Shown here: positions 31,389-40,793 of the stretch, one piece after another
Position numbering within the stretch: position 1 is the stretch's first letter
How the letters are laid out: every line of letters starts with the position of its first letter
Assembly (NCBI GenBank): GCA_020026115.1
Contig: JAHHQY010000002.1
Coordinates: 1-64,000 of the forward strand
Length of the DNA stretch: 64,000 nt
Source of the DNA: Actinobacillus sp.
Lineage (GTDB): Bacteria; Pseudomonadota; Gammaproteobacteria; Enterobacterales; Pasteurellaceae
Direction: 5' to 3'
Made by a program: the position numbers and the translations under genes
Notes under the pieces: generated by a model
What the model was told of the DNA's origin: nothing
Databases searched by the model: none
The model's input: the letters and a program-made list of their open reading frames with translations, nothing else

Positions 31389-32945
31389 CTAAAAATGGTA
31401 TTGTTTGCTAAGTTCTTGGAATTCTTGAACTTGTTGTGCAACCCATTGATCGTCTTTATTTAATTCTTTCGCAATGACTTTAGCGACTTTTTCCGCTGAA
31501 GCACTTGCAGCTTTCGCATCTAAGAATAAGAAACGAATACGACGTGCTAACACATCTTCTAAAGATTGTGCCATTTCAGAGCGTACAGCCCAAACAGCTT
31601 CCGCCATTAAGAATGGATAATCAGCATGGATTTTTTCTGCTAATGCAGGGTCTTCTTTCGCAATCGCTTCAATATATTGACGATCGCTACCGTAGAAGCC
31701 TAAATGGTTATCCATATCTGCTGGTGCATGACCGTGGATTTTTAAATTCACTGTCACACAAGTTCTTGCTGGTAATAAACCTTCTTTAATCGCCGCATCA
31801 AGCGTATCTTCTGCCATTTGACGATAAGTTGTCCATTTACCACCAATAATATCCACTAAACCTGAAGCGCTTACTTCTACTTTATGGCTACGAGAAACTT
31901 CTTTCGTTGATTTACCTTCATCTTTTGGCGCAGCTAAAGGACGTAAACCTACGTACACGCTACGAACGTCATCACGAGTTGGTGCTTCAACTAAATAATC
32001 TTTCGCAGTTTTTAAAATAAAATCAACTTCTTGTTCTAATGGTTTTGGTTCATATTCTGCATCTTTTACTAAAGTATCTGTTGTACCAACCACTAATTTA
32101 TCATGCCAAGGCACCGCGAAAAGTACGCGTCCATCAGATGTTTTTGGCACCATTAATGCAGAGTCACCTGGTAAGAATTTACGATCAATCACTAAGTGAA
32201 TACCTTGGCTTGGTACGATAGTATCGCCCACGTTTGGGTTATCCATTTTATTGATTTCATTTGTGAAAACACCTGTTGCATTAACAACACATTTTGCTTT
32301 CACTTCAAATTCTTCACCAGCTAATTCATCGCGTACTTTCACGCCACAAATTTTGCCATTTTCGTCTTTTAAAAGACCAACAACTGCGCAGTAGTTAACC
32401 ACTGTTGCACCGTTATCAACGGCAGTTTCAGCTAAGTTTACTGCTAAACGAGAGTCATCGAATTGACCATCATAATAACGTACGCCGTTGTTTAATTTTT
32501 CTGGTTTTACACCATTTAAAACTTCATTGGCTTCACGACGACCTAAGTATTTTGTACGACCAATACTTAATTTACCTGCTAAAGCGTCGTAAACACTTAA
32601 ACCTAAAGTGTAATAATAAGCTGTCCACCATTTTTCACCAGGGATGATGAATGCTTCACTTTTGAATAAATGCGGTGCATTTTTTGCTAAACGACCACGT
32701 TCGCGTAAAGCTTCACGCACTAAAGCCACATCACCTTGTGCTAAATAACGCACACCACCATGTACTAATTTTGTACTACGGCTTGATGTCCCTTTAGAAA
32801 AGTCTTTACGTTCTAAAAGAAGCGTTGAATAACCACGAGTTGTTGCATCGACGGCCACACCTAAACCACTCGCACCGCCACCAATAACAACGACGTCCCA
32901 ATTTTCAGTCGTTCTCGCTTTTTGTAATTGTTCATTACGTTTCAT
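31389..32945 (-). CDS. glpD: FAD-dependent glycerol-3-phosphate dehydrogenase/oxidase
   Basis: Oxidises glycerol 3-phosphate to dihydroxyacetone phosphate with electrons to the respiratory chain. The 518-residue protein has the Rossmann FAD motif VVVIGGGASGLGVAVDA, then TSSRSTKLVHGGVRYLAQGD, YYDGQFDDSRLA, and GGKWTTYRQMAEDTLD. The N-terminus and the LVHGGVRYLAQGDVALVREA region recall the GlpD of Bacteroidetes more than the E. coli aerobic GlpD; this is from memory and needs a search. H. influenzae instead has the anaerobic glpABC complex. It is followed by glpT and preceded by a CRP-controlled promoter and glpR. Codon use looks like the neighbours. Confidence 0.93.
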   Translation of the reverse strand: MKRNEQLQKARTTENWDVVVIGGGASGLGVAVDATTRGYSTLLLERKDFSKGTSSRSTKLVHGGVRYLAQGDVALVREALRERGRLAKNAPHLFKSEAFIIPGEKWWTAYYYTLGLSVYDALAGKLSIGRTKYLGRREANEVLNGVKPEKLNNGVRYYDGQFDDSRLAVNLAETAVDNGATVVNYCAVVGLLKDENGKICGVKVRDELAGEEFEVKAKCVVNATGVFTNEINKMDNPNVGDTIVPSQGIHLVIDRKFLPGDSALMVPKTSDGRVLFAVPWHDKLVVGTTDTLVKDAEYEPKPLEQEVDFILKTAKDYLVEAPTRDDVRSVYVGLRPLAAPKDEGKSTKEVSRSHKVEVSASGLVDIIGGKWTTYRQMAEDTLDAAIKEGLLPARTCVTVNLKIHGHAPADMDNHLGFYGSDRQYIEAIAKEDPALAEKIHADYPFLMAEAVWAVRSEMAQSLEDVLARRIRFLFLDAKAASASAEKVAKVIAKELNKDDQWVAQQVQEFQELSKQYHF

Positions 32946-32990
32946 ATTTTACCCCTAAAATATTTATTCTGTTCCACTATTCCACTTTTA

Positions 32991-33055
32991 AGAATAAGTG
33001 ATAACTGTAAGTAAAACAACATTTTTATGGTTGTTTTGTGACATGTATCACATTA
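32991..33055 (-). promoter_or_regulatory. glpD promoter with CRP site
   Basis: On the minus strand TTGTTT (33014-33019), 17-base spacer, TATTCT (32991-32996). The perfect CRP core TGTGA-CATGTA-TCACA lies at 33037-33052, centred about 60 bases upstream of the expected start point (class I). Confidence 0.75.
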
Positions 33056-33116
33056 ACTTGAGTATTTACGAAAAAAACGCCTAAAATAACTTCATATTAC
33101 GCCTGTTTTCGCTACA

Positions 33117-33158
33117 AATAAAAAAGTTATTGTTGCCTTTTTGAACAACAATAACTTC
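33117..33158 (-). terminator. glpR terminator
   Basis: Twelve-base stem AAGTTATTGTTG / CAACAATAACTT (33124-33135, 33146-33157) with a U-rich tail on the minus strand. It isolates glpR from the glpD promoter. Confidence 0.8.
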
Positions 33159-33281
33159 GCTCTTTTTCTCTTTGTTTATTTTAATCTTCATCGCCCTTTT
33201 TAGCAAAAGATTTCCTTTTTTAAAAATTTAAGCGATTGATTTTAAACCGATTATTTTTGCCTATTTTTATTTTTTATGAAC

Positions 33282-34040
33282 TTAATCAACAATTTGAACT
33301 TGGCGATTATGTTGTTGCATTAAATCTAAAATAAATGGCGATGGTTGTTTATTTGAAAAGAAATGGTCGATTTCGCTCAAACAGCCTAAGCAAACAATAG
33401 CACGGCGACTAAATTTAGAATGATCGACCGCTAAAATTTTACGTTGCGAATTTTGCATAATGGCGCGTTTTACTTGCACTTCGTGATAATCGTAATCCAA
33501 TAATGCGCCTTCTTGATCAATGGCGCTGATGCCTAAAATGCCAAAATCTAAACGGAATTGAGATAAAAAAGCTACCGTAGATTCGCCTAAAATCCCACCG
33601 TCTTTTCGTAACGCACCGCTTGCTAAAGTAATTTTAAAGCTTTCATTTTGCATTAAAATATAAGCGGCGTTGAGATTATTGGTCACCACAAATAAGTCTT
33701 TATGATCTAACAATGCATTGGCTACGGCTTCTGGTGTCGTACCAATATCAATAAATAAGGATGCGCCATTTGGAATTAATTTCGCCACCGCTTGCGCTAA
33801 TTTTTGTTTTTCTGCGGAAAAGAAAAATTTTCGCTCTTTATAATCGCTATTTATTGAGCTTGAAATTGCCGCAGCGCCACCATGATGTCGGCTAATTAAA
33901 TTGTTTTCAGCTAATTCATTTAAATCTCGGCGCATCGTTTGTGCGCTTACGCCAAGTAAATTCACCAGCTCTTCTGTACTTAAATATCCCCGTTGGCTTA
34001 CAAGCTCAATAATTTTTTTATGGCGAATAGTTTGTTTCAT
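33282..34040 (-). CDS. glpR: Glycerol-3-phosphate regulon repressor GlpR (DeoR family)
   Basis: DeoR-type transcription repressor released by glycerol 3-phosphate; 252 residues, as in E. coli. N-terminal winged helix MKQTIRHKKIIELVSQRGYL with the recognition helix SAQTMRRDLNELAE (about 32-45) and RHHGGAA. The C-terminal effector domain has IDIGTTPEAVA, VTNNLN and DFGILGISAID ... DYHEV. Alignment with E. coli GlpR by eye is close throughout. It is upstream of, and on the same strand as, glpD-glpT-glpK, its likely targets. Confidence 0.95.
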   Translation of the reverse strand: MKQTIRHKKIIELVSQRGYLSTEELVNLLGVSAQTMRRDLNELAENNLISRHHGGAAAISSSINSDYKERKFFFSAEKQKLAQAVAKLIPNGASLFIDIGTTPEAVANALLDHKDLFVVTNNLNAAYILMQNESFKITLASGALRKDGGILGESTVAFLSQFRLDFGILGISAIDQEGALLDYDYHEVQVKRAIMQNSQRKILAVDHSKFSRRAIVCLGCLSEIDHFFSNKQPSPFILDLMQQHNRQVQIVD

Positions 34041-34074
34041 GCTTTTTCCTTATTATTTTTATTTTGAAATATTG

Positions 34075-34701
<627 letters not shown>

Positions 34702-34756
34702 TTAAAGAACATTATTTTACAAAGAATATTCCCACAAAGCTATTTTCTAAGCTATT

Positions 34757-34769
34757 TTTTCGGTGCGAA
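34757..34769 (-). repeat. Single copy of the repeat after pilD
   Basis: TTTTTTCGGTGCGAA (A dialect, last base changed) starts 8 bases after the pilD stop; no partner arm is visible. Confidence 0.8.
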
Positions 34770-34776
34770 TGCTCTT

Positions 34777-35490
34777 TTAAAGCGAGTAAAAAAATAAAGC
34801 GAGACCACTTACAATTAAACTCGGGGCAAAGGGTAAATATTCTTGAGCAGAAACAAAACATTTTCGCCACAAAGCCCAAGCAAGTCCTAATAAACAAGCA
34901 ATAAACAGCAACCAAGGTAAAAGTTGCCAAGGCTGAATGGCACTTAAGGGTAAAAGTAACCAACAATCCCCGCGCCCTAAGGCTTCTCGTTGATAACAAT
35001 ATTTTGCGAGATAATAAATGGCATAGAGGGTAAAAAAGCCGAGCGCGCTACTACACAAACTCATTTCTAAACTTAAAGGGACAAAACGCAAATAAACGCC
35101 GAACAAAGCCCAGCACCACAAGCCTTGACATAACGCAGGGGAAATAAGTTGATAATCTTTATCTAACTGCGCAACAACATATAAACCACTAAGAAAAATA
35201 TTTAGCCAAAAGGCGAAAAATACCTCTTCACCTTGCGTCTTAACGTACATTCCGCACAAGCAAAATCCGAGTGCAAAAATAAGGGCAAAAAACCATTGGG
35301 AAGCATAATTTTTCCCTTGTAATTGGGCGGACATTTTTTCTTGCCATTTTAGTTCGGGAAAGAATAGTTGCGCGCTTTGCTTGACCTCTTTTAAGACATT
35401 CGGCACAAATTGTTGCAAATAATGGCGTATAAAAATCCCTGTCAGCGCGCCACAAAGGCCAAGTAAAACAAGATAAGTGCTGATTTTCAT
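34777..35490 (-). CDS. pilD: Type IV prepilin peptidase PilD
   Basis: Inner-membrane aspartic protease that cleaves and methylates type IV prepilins. 237 residues, strongly hydrophobic with about seven membrane segments. The two catalytic aspartates are expected in QLDKDYQLISPAL and in the GXGD-type motif EALGRGDCWLLLP. The cysteine tetrad of the cytoplasmic loop of larger PilD proteins is absent, as far as I can see. Its ATG overlaps the pilC stop (35487-35490), so translation is coupled. Last gene of pilABCD. Confidence 0.92.
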   Translation of the reverse strand: MKISTYLVLLGLCGALTGIFIRHYLQQFVPNVLKEVKQSAQLFFPELKWQEKMSAQLQGKNYASQWFFALIFALGFCLCGMYVKTQGEEVFFAFWLNIFLSGLYVVAQLDKDYQLISPALCQGLWCWALFGVYLRFVPLSLEMSLCSSALGFFTLYAIYYLAKYCYQREALGRGDCWLLLPLSAIQPWQLLPWLLFIACLLGLAWALWRKCFVSAQEYLPFAPSLIVSGLALFFYSL

Positions 35491-36680
35491 TGAATCATCG
35501 AACCCATATTAAATATTGGTAAATACATACCCAGCATAATTAAGCCAATCAATCCGCCAATAATAAGCATAAGAAAAGGTTCTAATAATTGCGAAAAAAC
35601 ATCAATTTTATCATTAAGTTTTTCGCGATAATTGTCTGCAATTTTTTGCAAGATATCAGCTAAATTGCCACTTTTCTCGCCTATATATAGCATTTGTTGC
35701 GCTTGCAAAGGCAAAAAACTTCCACGCATGGCAAAAGAAAAAGCATAACCTTGCCCAATGAAATGTAATATGCGCTGAATTTCCTGTTGAAAAGGCCGAT
35801 CTTCGCTTTGTTTATTATCCAAAAAACTTTGTAGCGCAAAATTTAACGGCACGCCAGCTTGTAACATTAAAGCCAGGCTTTGGGCAAAATTTACAATGCG
35901 AGCCAAAGCATAAATTTGTCCAACCGCGGGAAAATGATGCTGAATTTTTTGCTGATATTTTTTTACTCTCGCGCCGAAAAAATACCACAACACATAAAAA
36001 ATTATGCCCAGGCTAATTAAATAGGTAGCCTTTGTGCGTAAAAATGTCGAGATTTGTAGTAAAACCGCCGTAAAAAACGGTAAATCTTGCAAGTTATCAC
36101 CATACATGGCAGAAAATTGAGGCACGACAAAAATCAATAATAACAAGGTTAGGCTTAAGGAAATACCCAACACAAGGCTTGGATAAAGAAGAATTTTTTG
36201 GATTTTTTGGCGCATTTGTAATTGTTGCTGTTTATGCAAGGCAATTTGCAAACATAAAGGGGCCATTTGCCCTGTCATTTCGCCTACTTTAATGAGTTGC
36301 TGTTCTTGCGCTGTTAAATATTTTCCTTGCTGATTTAAGGCTTGAGAGAAAGAAAATCCCGCTTGTAGTGCCAAAATTAATTGCTCTAACCAGCCATAAA
36401 TTGCCAGATTATGGCAATCTTGTTGCAAAATTTGTAAGGCACTTTTTAATGAAACCGCGGAATTTAGCAAAACCGCTAACTGAGTGAAAATTGCACAAAT
36501 TTCTGCTGGTGTGGCTTTTGCGCGTAATGACCAGTTTTTTTGCAATTTCACTTTATGAAAGCCTTGTTGTAATAATTTTTGCTTTCCTTGCAATACATTT
36601 TCCGCCAAGAGTAATCCTTTTTGTTTTTCCCCTAAGCGATTATGACCTTGCCATTGAAATGTGTGTAATTTTCCTTTCAT
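35487..36680 (-). CDS. pilC: Type IV pilus inner-membrane platform protein PilC
   Basis: Platform protein (GspF family) that couples the PilB ATPase to pilin polymerisation. 397 residues with two GspF domains and three membrane segments (SLVLGISLSLTLLLLIFVVP; about 210-235; the C-terminal MLIIGGLIGLIMLGMYLP). It overlaps pilB and pilD by 1-4 bases. A copy of the dispersed repeat (35968-35980) is read on the opposite orientation as FFGARV, inside the loop after the second membrane segment. In Haemophilus the pilABCD operon is needed for DNA uptake. Confidence 0.95.
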   Translation of the reverse strand: MKGKLHTFQWQGHNRLGEKQKGLLLAENVLQGKQKLLQQGFHKVKLQKNWSLRAKATPAEICAIFTQLAVLLNSAVSLKSALQILQQDCHNLAIYGWLEQLILALQAGFSFSQALNQQGKYLTAQEQQLIKVGEMTGQMAPLCLQIALHKQQQLQMRQKIQKILLYPSLVLGISLSLTLLLLIFVVPQFSAMYGDNLQDLPFFTAVLLQISTFLRTKATYLISLGIIFYVLWYFFGARVKKYQQKIQHHFPAVGQIYALARIVNFAQSLALMLQAGVPLNFALQSFLDNKQSEDRPFQQEIQRILHFIGQGYAFSFAMRGSFLPLQAQQMLYIGEKSGNLADILQKIADNYREKLNDKIDVFSQLLEPFLMLIIGGLIGLIMLGMYLPIFNMGSMIQ

Positions 36681-38089
36681 TATCCCAAAACCCTTTTAAC
36701 TTCTGCTTTATCGGTTATCCCTTGGTTAACTTTAAGCTGTGCTACTGTGGCTAAATTTGGATAATCCAAAATAAAATCTTGCTCTTGCTCATGCAAACTT
36801 TGTCCTTGCAAGAATTGATAAATCCCAACGCGTCCTTGATAACCCTCTTGGCAATGGCAATCTTGTTTTTTGCCCAAAAGACAATTTTGGCAACATTTTC
36901 GCAATAAACGTTGTGCGATCACCAATAATAAACTGCTTTCAATTTCAAAAGGTTTGATGCCTAATTGCTGTAAGCGCGCCAAGGCGGATTGCGCATCATT
37001 GGTATGTAAAGTAGAAAGAACTAAATGCCCAGTTTGTGCAGCACGCAAAGCCATTTGTGCGCTTTCTTCATCACGAATTTCACCGAGCATAATAATATCG
37101 GGATCTTGGCGTAAAAAAGTTCTGAGCAAACGGCTAAAAGTTAAGCCTATTTGTGGGTTAATTTGGCTTTGCACCACGCCTTGCACTTCAATTTCAATGG
37201 GATCTTCTGCCGTTAAAATATGCTTTTCACTGTCATTCAACCAAGATAAGGCCGAATAAAGAGAAATACTTTTTCCGCTCCCTGTTGGGCCGGTGACTAA
37301 AATTAAGCCTTGCGGTTGAGATAATGCTTTTTGGAAAAGAGCTTTTTGCTCTGCGGTCATACCTAATTTTTCAAAATCATCCACTAACGGCGTATTTTTT
37401 TGCACACGCAATACTGCTTTTTCCCCATAATTTGTCGGCAAGGTGGACACCCGAAATTCTAATTGCTCGCCAAAGGTTGTTTTAAACTCAAAGCGTCCGT
37501 CTTGGGGTAAGCGCATTTCGCTAATATCTAATTTAGCGAGCAATTTTAAGCGGGAAATAATACGTTTCGCCAAACTCGCGCCGATTTTTTGTTGCAAATG
37601 TAATACGCCATCAATACGCAAGCGGATAAATAAAGCCTCAGCTTGAGGCTCTAAATGAATATCCGAGGCATTTTTTTGTAATGCTTGTTCAAAAATTTGA
37701 TTAAGCAATAAAATCACCGGTTCGTCATCGGCCAAACTTTCTGCGGGATTTTCGCTATTTTCAAAGGCCGTATATTGCACATTTTCTTGCTCATTAATCT
37801 GATTTTTAGGGGTAAGTTGTTGTAATAATTGTTTTAAATGCTCACTTTCAATTAAAACTGGTTCAACGACTTTCCCCGTAAAAAAAGAAAAGAACTCACA
37901 GGCCGTTAAATTTTCTAAATCATCAATACCTAACCAAAGTTGCTTGGCATTTTCAGCTAAAGGTAAGGCTAAGTAACGCAGTAAAATCCGCTCTTGTTCT
38001 TGATTTCGTTGCCATATCTTCGCTGGAATAGAAAAAGTTTCGCCATTCTTCGCCAATACAATCGGTGTTCTATTGCTGTGAAACATCAC
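36680..38089 (-). CDS. pilB: Type IV pilus assembly ATPase PilB
   Basis: Hexameric ATPase that drives pilus extension; GspE family, 469 residues. The central part has the Walker A GPTGSGKS (about 265-275), an Asp box EDPIEIEVQGVVQ, Walker B PDIIMLGEIRDEESA, and the His box GHLVLSTLHTNDA. A zinc-type cysteine cluster CCQNCLLGKKQDCHC follows near residue 395-410. The repeat copy at 37574-37584 codes IGAS. It shares its last base with the pilC start. Regulation through the CRP-S site before pilA is likely. Confidence 0.96.
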   Translation of the reverse strand: MMFHSNRTPIVLAKNGETFSIPAKIWQRNQEQERILLRYLALPLAENAKQLWLGIDDLENLTACEFFSFFTGKVVEPVLIESEHLKQLLQQLTPKNQINEQENVQYTAFENSENPAESLADDEPVILLLNQIFEQALQKNASDIHLEPQAEALFIRLRIDGVLHLQQKIGASLAKRIISRLKLLAKLDISEMRLPQDGRFEFKTTFGEQLEFRVSTLPTNYGEKAVLRVQKNTPLVDDFEKLGMTAEQKALFQKALSQPQGLILVTGPTGSGKSISLYSALSWLNDSEKHILTAEDPIEIEVQGVVQSQINPQIGLTFSRLLRTFLRQDPDIIMLGEIRDEESAQMALRAAQTGHLVLSTLHTNDAQSALARLQQLGIKPFEIESSLLLVIAQRLLRKCCQNCLLGKKQDCHCQEGYQGRVGIYQFLQGQSLHEQEQDFILDYPNLATVAQLKVNQGITDKAEVKRVLG

Positions 38090-38092
38090 GTT

Positions 38093-38539
38093 TTATTCCT
38101 TTTTTGTGCTAATAACAGTTGTACAAAAACCTGCTGGGAAAATCTCCGTATCTGAACAAGCCACCTTCCAAGTTGTTTCCCCATCTTCTGGTGGCGTTAA
38201 GACGTATTTCACGCCCTTAAGATTGCCGTCACCCTCAACGGTAATCACACCTTTACTGGTCGTTAATGACTTAATTTTCCCTTTCGTTGTTAAGTTTGCG
38301 GGAATACCTTGACTGCCGGCGCCACATTTAGATAAATCACCCGTATTAAACTGACAAATTTCTACGGCGGTTTTATAAGACGCTGCGGCAGTAATCAATT
38401 CCGTAACCGCGGCTTTTTTGGTGTAATTTTGATAAGAAGGAATGGCAATGGTGGCTAAAATTGCCACAATGGCAATCACAATCATTAATTCAATTAAGGT
38501 AAAACCTTTCTCTGTCTTTTTAACATTGAGTAGTTGCAT
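38093..38539 (-). CDS. pilA: Type IV pilin PilA (competence pilus)
   Basis: Major pilin of the competence pilus. 148 residues with a 12-residue leader ending in Gly; the processing site is G|FTLIELMIVIAIVAILATIA. Two cysteine pairs (EICQFNTGDLSKC and ACSDTEIFPAGFC) suggest two disulfide loops, the last being the D-region. Three bases separate it from pilB. The ATG at 38537-38539 follows GAGGAAC. The upstream CRP-S site suggests induction at starvation together with Sxy. Confidence 0.95.
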   Translation of the reverse strand: MQLLNVKKTEKGFTLIELMIVIAIVAILATIAIPSYQNYTKKAAVTELITAAASYKTAVEICQFNTGDLSKCGAGSQGIPANLTTKGKIKSLTTSKGVITVEGDGNLKGVKYVLTPPEDGETTWKVACSDTEIFPAGFCTTVISTKKE

Positions 38540-38632
38540 AAGTTGTTCCTCATAAATACAATGTATCGCTAATTTTTAAGTGCTTGAAGTTTGTATTAAG
38601 GAAAACCTTGCAACAAGAAAGCTTGTTTTTTC

Positions 38633-38650
38633 TTACGATCTACTTCGCAA
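38633..38650 (-). promoter_or_regulatory. CRP-S (competence) site between pilA and ampD
   Basis: On the pilA strand TTGCGA-AGTAGA-TCGTAA. This matches the Sxy-dependent CRP-S pattern TTGCGA-N6-TCGCAA except for one base, and has the diagnostic GCGA/TCGC core in place of GTGA/TCAC. It sits about 100 bases upstream of pilA and only 11 bases before ampD. Confidence 0.8.
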
Positions 38651-38660
38651 AAATAGAAAA

Positions 38661-39236
38661 ATGACAGAAAAAATTTTACCTTTTACTCCTTTAAAAATTA
38701 AACATGGCCAACTTATCGATGTGCGCCAAGTTCCCTCTCCACATTATGACGCTCGCCCAAATATTGATGATATTTCCTTGTTGGTCATTCATTATATAAG
38801 CTTGCCCCCTGAAGAGTTTGGCGGGGATTTTGTTGATGATTTTTTTCAAGGAAAATTAAAGCCTTCGCAACATCCCTTTTTTCAAGAAATTGCCCATTTA
38901 CAGGTTTCAGCCCACTGTTTTATTCGACGAAATGGTGAAATTACACAATATGTTAATTTTCAAAAACGCGCTTGGCATGCTGGCGTGTCTTTCTTTCAAG
39001 GGCGGGATAAATGTAATGATTTTGCTATTGGTATTGAATTGGAAGGCTCTAACAATCAACCTTTTACCCCGCAACAATATGCCAGCTTACGAAATTTAAC
39101 CTTAAGCATTATGCAAGCCTATCCAAAAATTACGCGCGAGCGTATTGTCGGACACTGCCATATTGCGCCAGAACGTAAAGTTGACCCTGGAAAGTTTTTT
39201 GATTGGCCCGGTTATTTTCAAAGTTTAGAGAAATAA
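38661..39236 (+). CDS. ampD: 1,6-anhydro-N-acetylmuramyl-L-alanine amidase AmpD
   Basis: Cytoplasmic zinc amidase that recycles muropeptides by removing the stem peptide from anhydro-muramic acid. 191 residues (E. coli 183). Visible are LLVIHYISLPPEEFGG (first zinc His), SAHCFIRRNGEITQYV, RAWHAGVS, the acidic IELEG, and GHCHIAPERKVDPGKFFDW with the remaining zinc ligands. The ATG at 38661 is chosen; the frame is open further upstream, but that part would overlap the CRP-S site and is not conserved. It is divergent from pilA, as in Haemophilus. Confidence 0.94.
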   Translation: MTEKILPFTPLKIKHGQLIDVRQVPSPHYDARPNIDDISLLVIHYISLPPEEFGGDFVDDFFQGKLKPSQHPFFQEIAHLQVSAHCFIRRNGEITQYVNFQKRAWHAGVSFFQGRDKCNDFAIGIELEGSNNQPFTPQQYASLRNLTLSIMQAYPKITRERIVGHCHIAPERKVDPGKFFDWPGYFQSLEK

Positions 39237-39262
39237 AAAAGCGAGCTTATTGCTCGCTTTTT
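39235..39262. terminator. Bidirectional terminator ampD / emrB
   Basis: AAAAAGCGAGC-TTATT-GCTCGCTTTTT between the two converging stops. Confidence 0.9.
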
Positions 39263-39263
39263 C

Positions 39264-40793
39264 TTAATTTTTTGCTTTTTCTGGCTTTGCAAACCAAATG
39301 ACAACAATCATTGCAAGGAAAGCCAAAGCCGATAACCAAAAGATTTCATTACTAGAAATAATAAATCCTTGTTCGGTAATTTGACGGGCAATCAGGCCTG
39401 AAGTTTGTTGTTGCGATAAACCAAAACTTTCCATTTGAGCGTAATAATCCACCGCATTGGCTGAATAAGCCGTAATGGACTCGGTTAATTGAGAATGATG
39501 TAAAGCTTCTCGGTTATACCACATATTCATCACTAAAGAGGTTCCAATAGAGCCGGCTAAGGTACGCAAAAAGTTAAATAAACTTGCTGCCGAAGCCATT
39601 TTTTCTTGCGGAATTTCTGAAAGCGTAATATCCGTTAATGGCATAAAGAAACAAGCTACCGCTAAACCTTGAATAAACTGTGGGAAAGCGACATCAAAAA
39701 AGCTCATATCCGGTTCAAAAACATAGGCACGCCACATAAAAGAACCGGCATACACTAAGAAACTTAATGTGATTAAACAGCGCATATCCACTTTTTTACT
39801 AAATTTCCCAATTAAAGGCATAACAATAAGCGGTAAAAAACCAATAGGTGCGGCCGCTAAACCTGCCCATGTTGCGGTGTAGCCATAAACAGATTGCAGT
39901 AAAATTGGAATTAAAACCACAGAGCCAATATAAAAGAGGAATGAAAGACTCGTTGCTAAACAGCCGATAAAAAAGTTCCTCGATTTAAACAAGGACACGT
40001 CCACAATAGGATTATCATCGGTCAGTTCCCAAATAATGAGCCAAACAATACCAATAAATGCAATTAAACCCAGTACGATAATTTGTGTCGAGCTAAACCA
40101 ATCATATTCTCGGCCTTTATCCAACATTAACTGTAAAGCACCCACGCCGAAAATTAGGAGCATTAAACCAACTAAATCAATAGGTTCATGAGAAATATAA
40201 CTTTCTCGATGCAGAAGCAATTTGCCCGCAACAAGTACCACAAAAAGCCCAACGGGAACGTTAATAAAGAAAATCCACCCCCAATGGGCATTATCGCTAA
40301 TCCACCCGCCTAAAATTGGCCCAACAACAGGGGCGATAACCACCGTCATTGACCAAAAAGCTAAAGCCATCGGACGTTTTTCTTTGGGGTAATTATTAAG
40401 TAATAAACTTTGAGATAAAGGAATTAAAGGCCCTGAAACCGCCCCTTGTAAAGCACGAAAAATTAAAAGCATCTCTAAATTGCTTGAGATACCACAACAC
40501 CAAGAAAATAAAGTAAAAAGCGCTGTGGCAACAATAAATAAACGCACTTCGCCAAAGCGTTTAGCCAACCAGCCTGTAATTGGAATGGAAATGGCATTCG
40601 CCACCCCAAAAGAGGTGATAACCCAAGTTCCTTGTGAGCTTGAGGCACCTAAATCCCCAGAAATTGTTGGAATCGCGACATTAGCAATACTTGAATCTAG
40701 CACTTGCATAAAAGTTGCAAAAGCAAGGGCTAATGTCATCATTACCAAAGCAACACCCGTTACAGGCGGATAATGAGTTCCAGTATTACGCAT
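39264..40793 (-). CDS. emrB: Multidrug efflux MFS transporter EmrB (DHA2 family)
   Basis: Proton-driven drug exporter with 14 membrane helices, 509 residues (E. coli 512). The motif LDSSIANVAIPTISGDLGAS is the DHA2 signature in helix 1. GWLAKRFGEVRLF is the MFS motif A, and PLIPLSQSLLLNNYPKEKR and ILGGWISDNAHWGWIFFINVP are further family blocks. It works with EmrA and an outer membrane TolC-like channel, not present in the window. The start overlaps the emrA stop at 40793. Confidence 0.95.
   Translation of the reverse strand: MRNTGTHYPPVTGVALVMMTLALAFATFMQVLDSSIANVAIPTISGDLGASSSQGTWVITSFGVANAISIPITGWLAKRFGEVRLFIVATALFTLFSWCCGISSNLEMLLIFRALQGAVSGPLIPLSQSLLLNNYPKEKRPMALAFWSMTVVIAPVVGPILGGWISDNAHWGWIFFINVPVGLFVVLVAGKLLLHRESYISHEPIDLVGLMLLIFGVGALQLMLDKGREYDWFSSTQIIVLGLIAFIGIVWLIIWELTDDNPIVDVSLFKSRNFFIGCLATSLSFLFYIGSVVLIPILLQSVYGYTATWAGLAAAPIGFLPLIVMPLIGKFSKKVDMRCLITLSFLVYAGSFMWRAYVFEPDMSFFDVAFPQFIQGLAVACFFMPLTDITLSEIPQEKMASAASLFNFLRTLAGSIGTSLVMNMWYNREALHHSQLTESITAYSANAVDYYAQMESFGLSQQQTSGLIARQITEQGFIISSNEIFWLSALAFLAMIVVIWFAKPEKAKN

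Larger units (their letters stand above)
32946..33281. other. Intergenic region glpD-glpR (336 bases, no gene)
   Basis: Holds the glpD promoter and CRP site (32991-33055) and the glpR terminator (33117-33158). No open frame with a ribosome binding site was seen. The stretch 33160-33281 is AT-rich and shows nothing recognisable. Confidence 0.7.

Noticed and set aside
40144..40155. CCCACGCCGAAAA in emrB as a repeat copy
   Set aside because: Two mismatches in the GC core; may be a decayed copy but cannot be supported.
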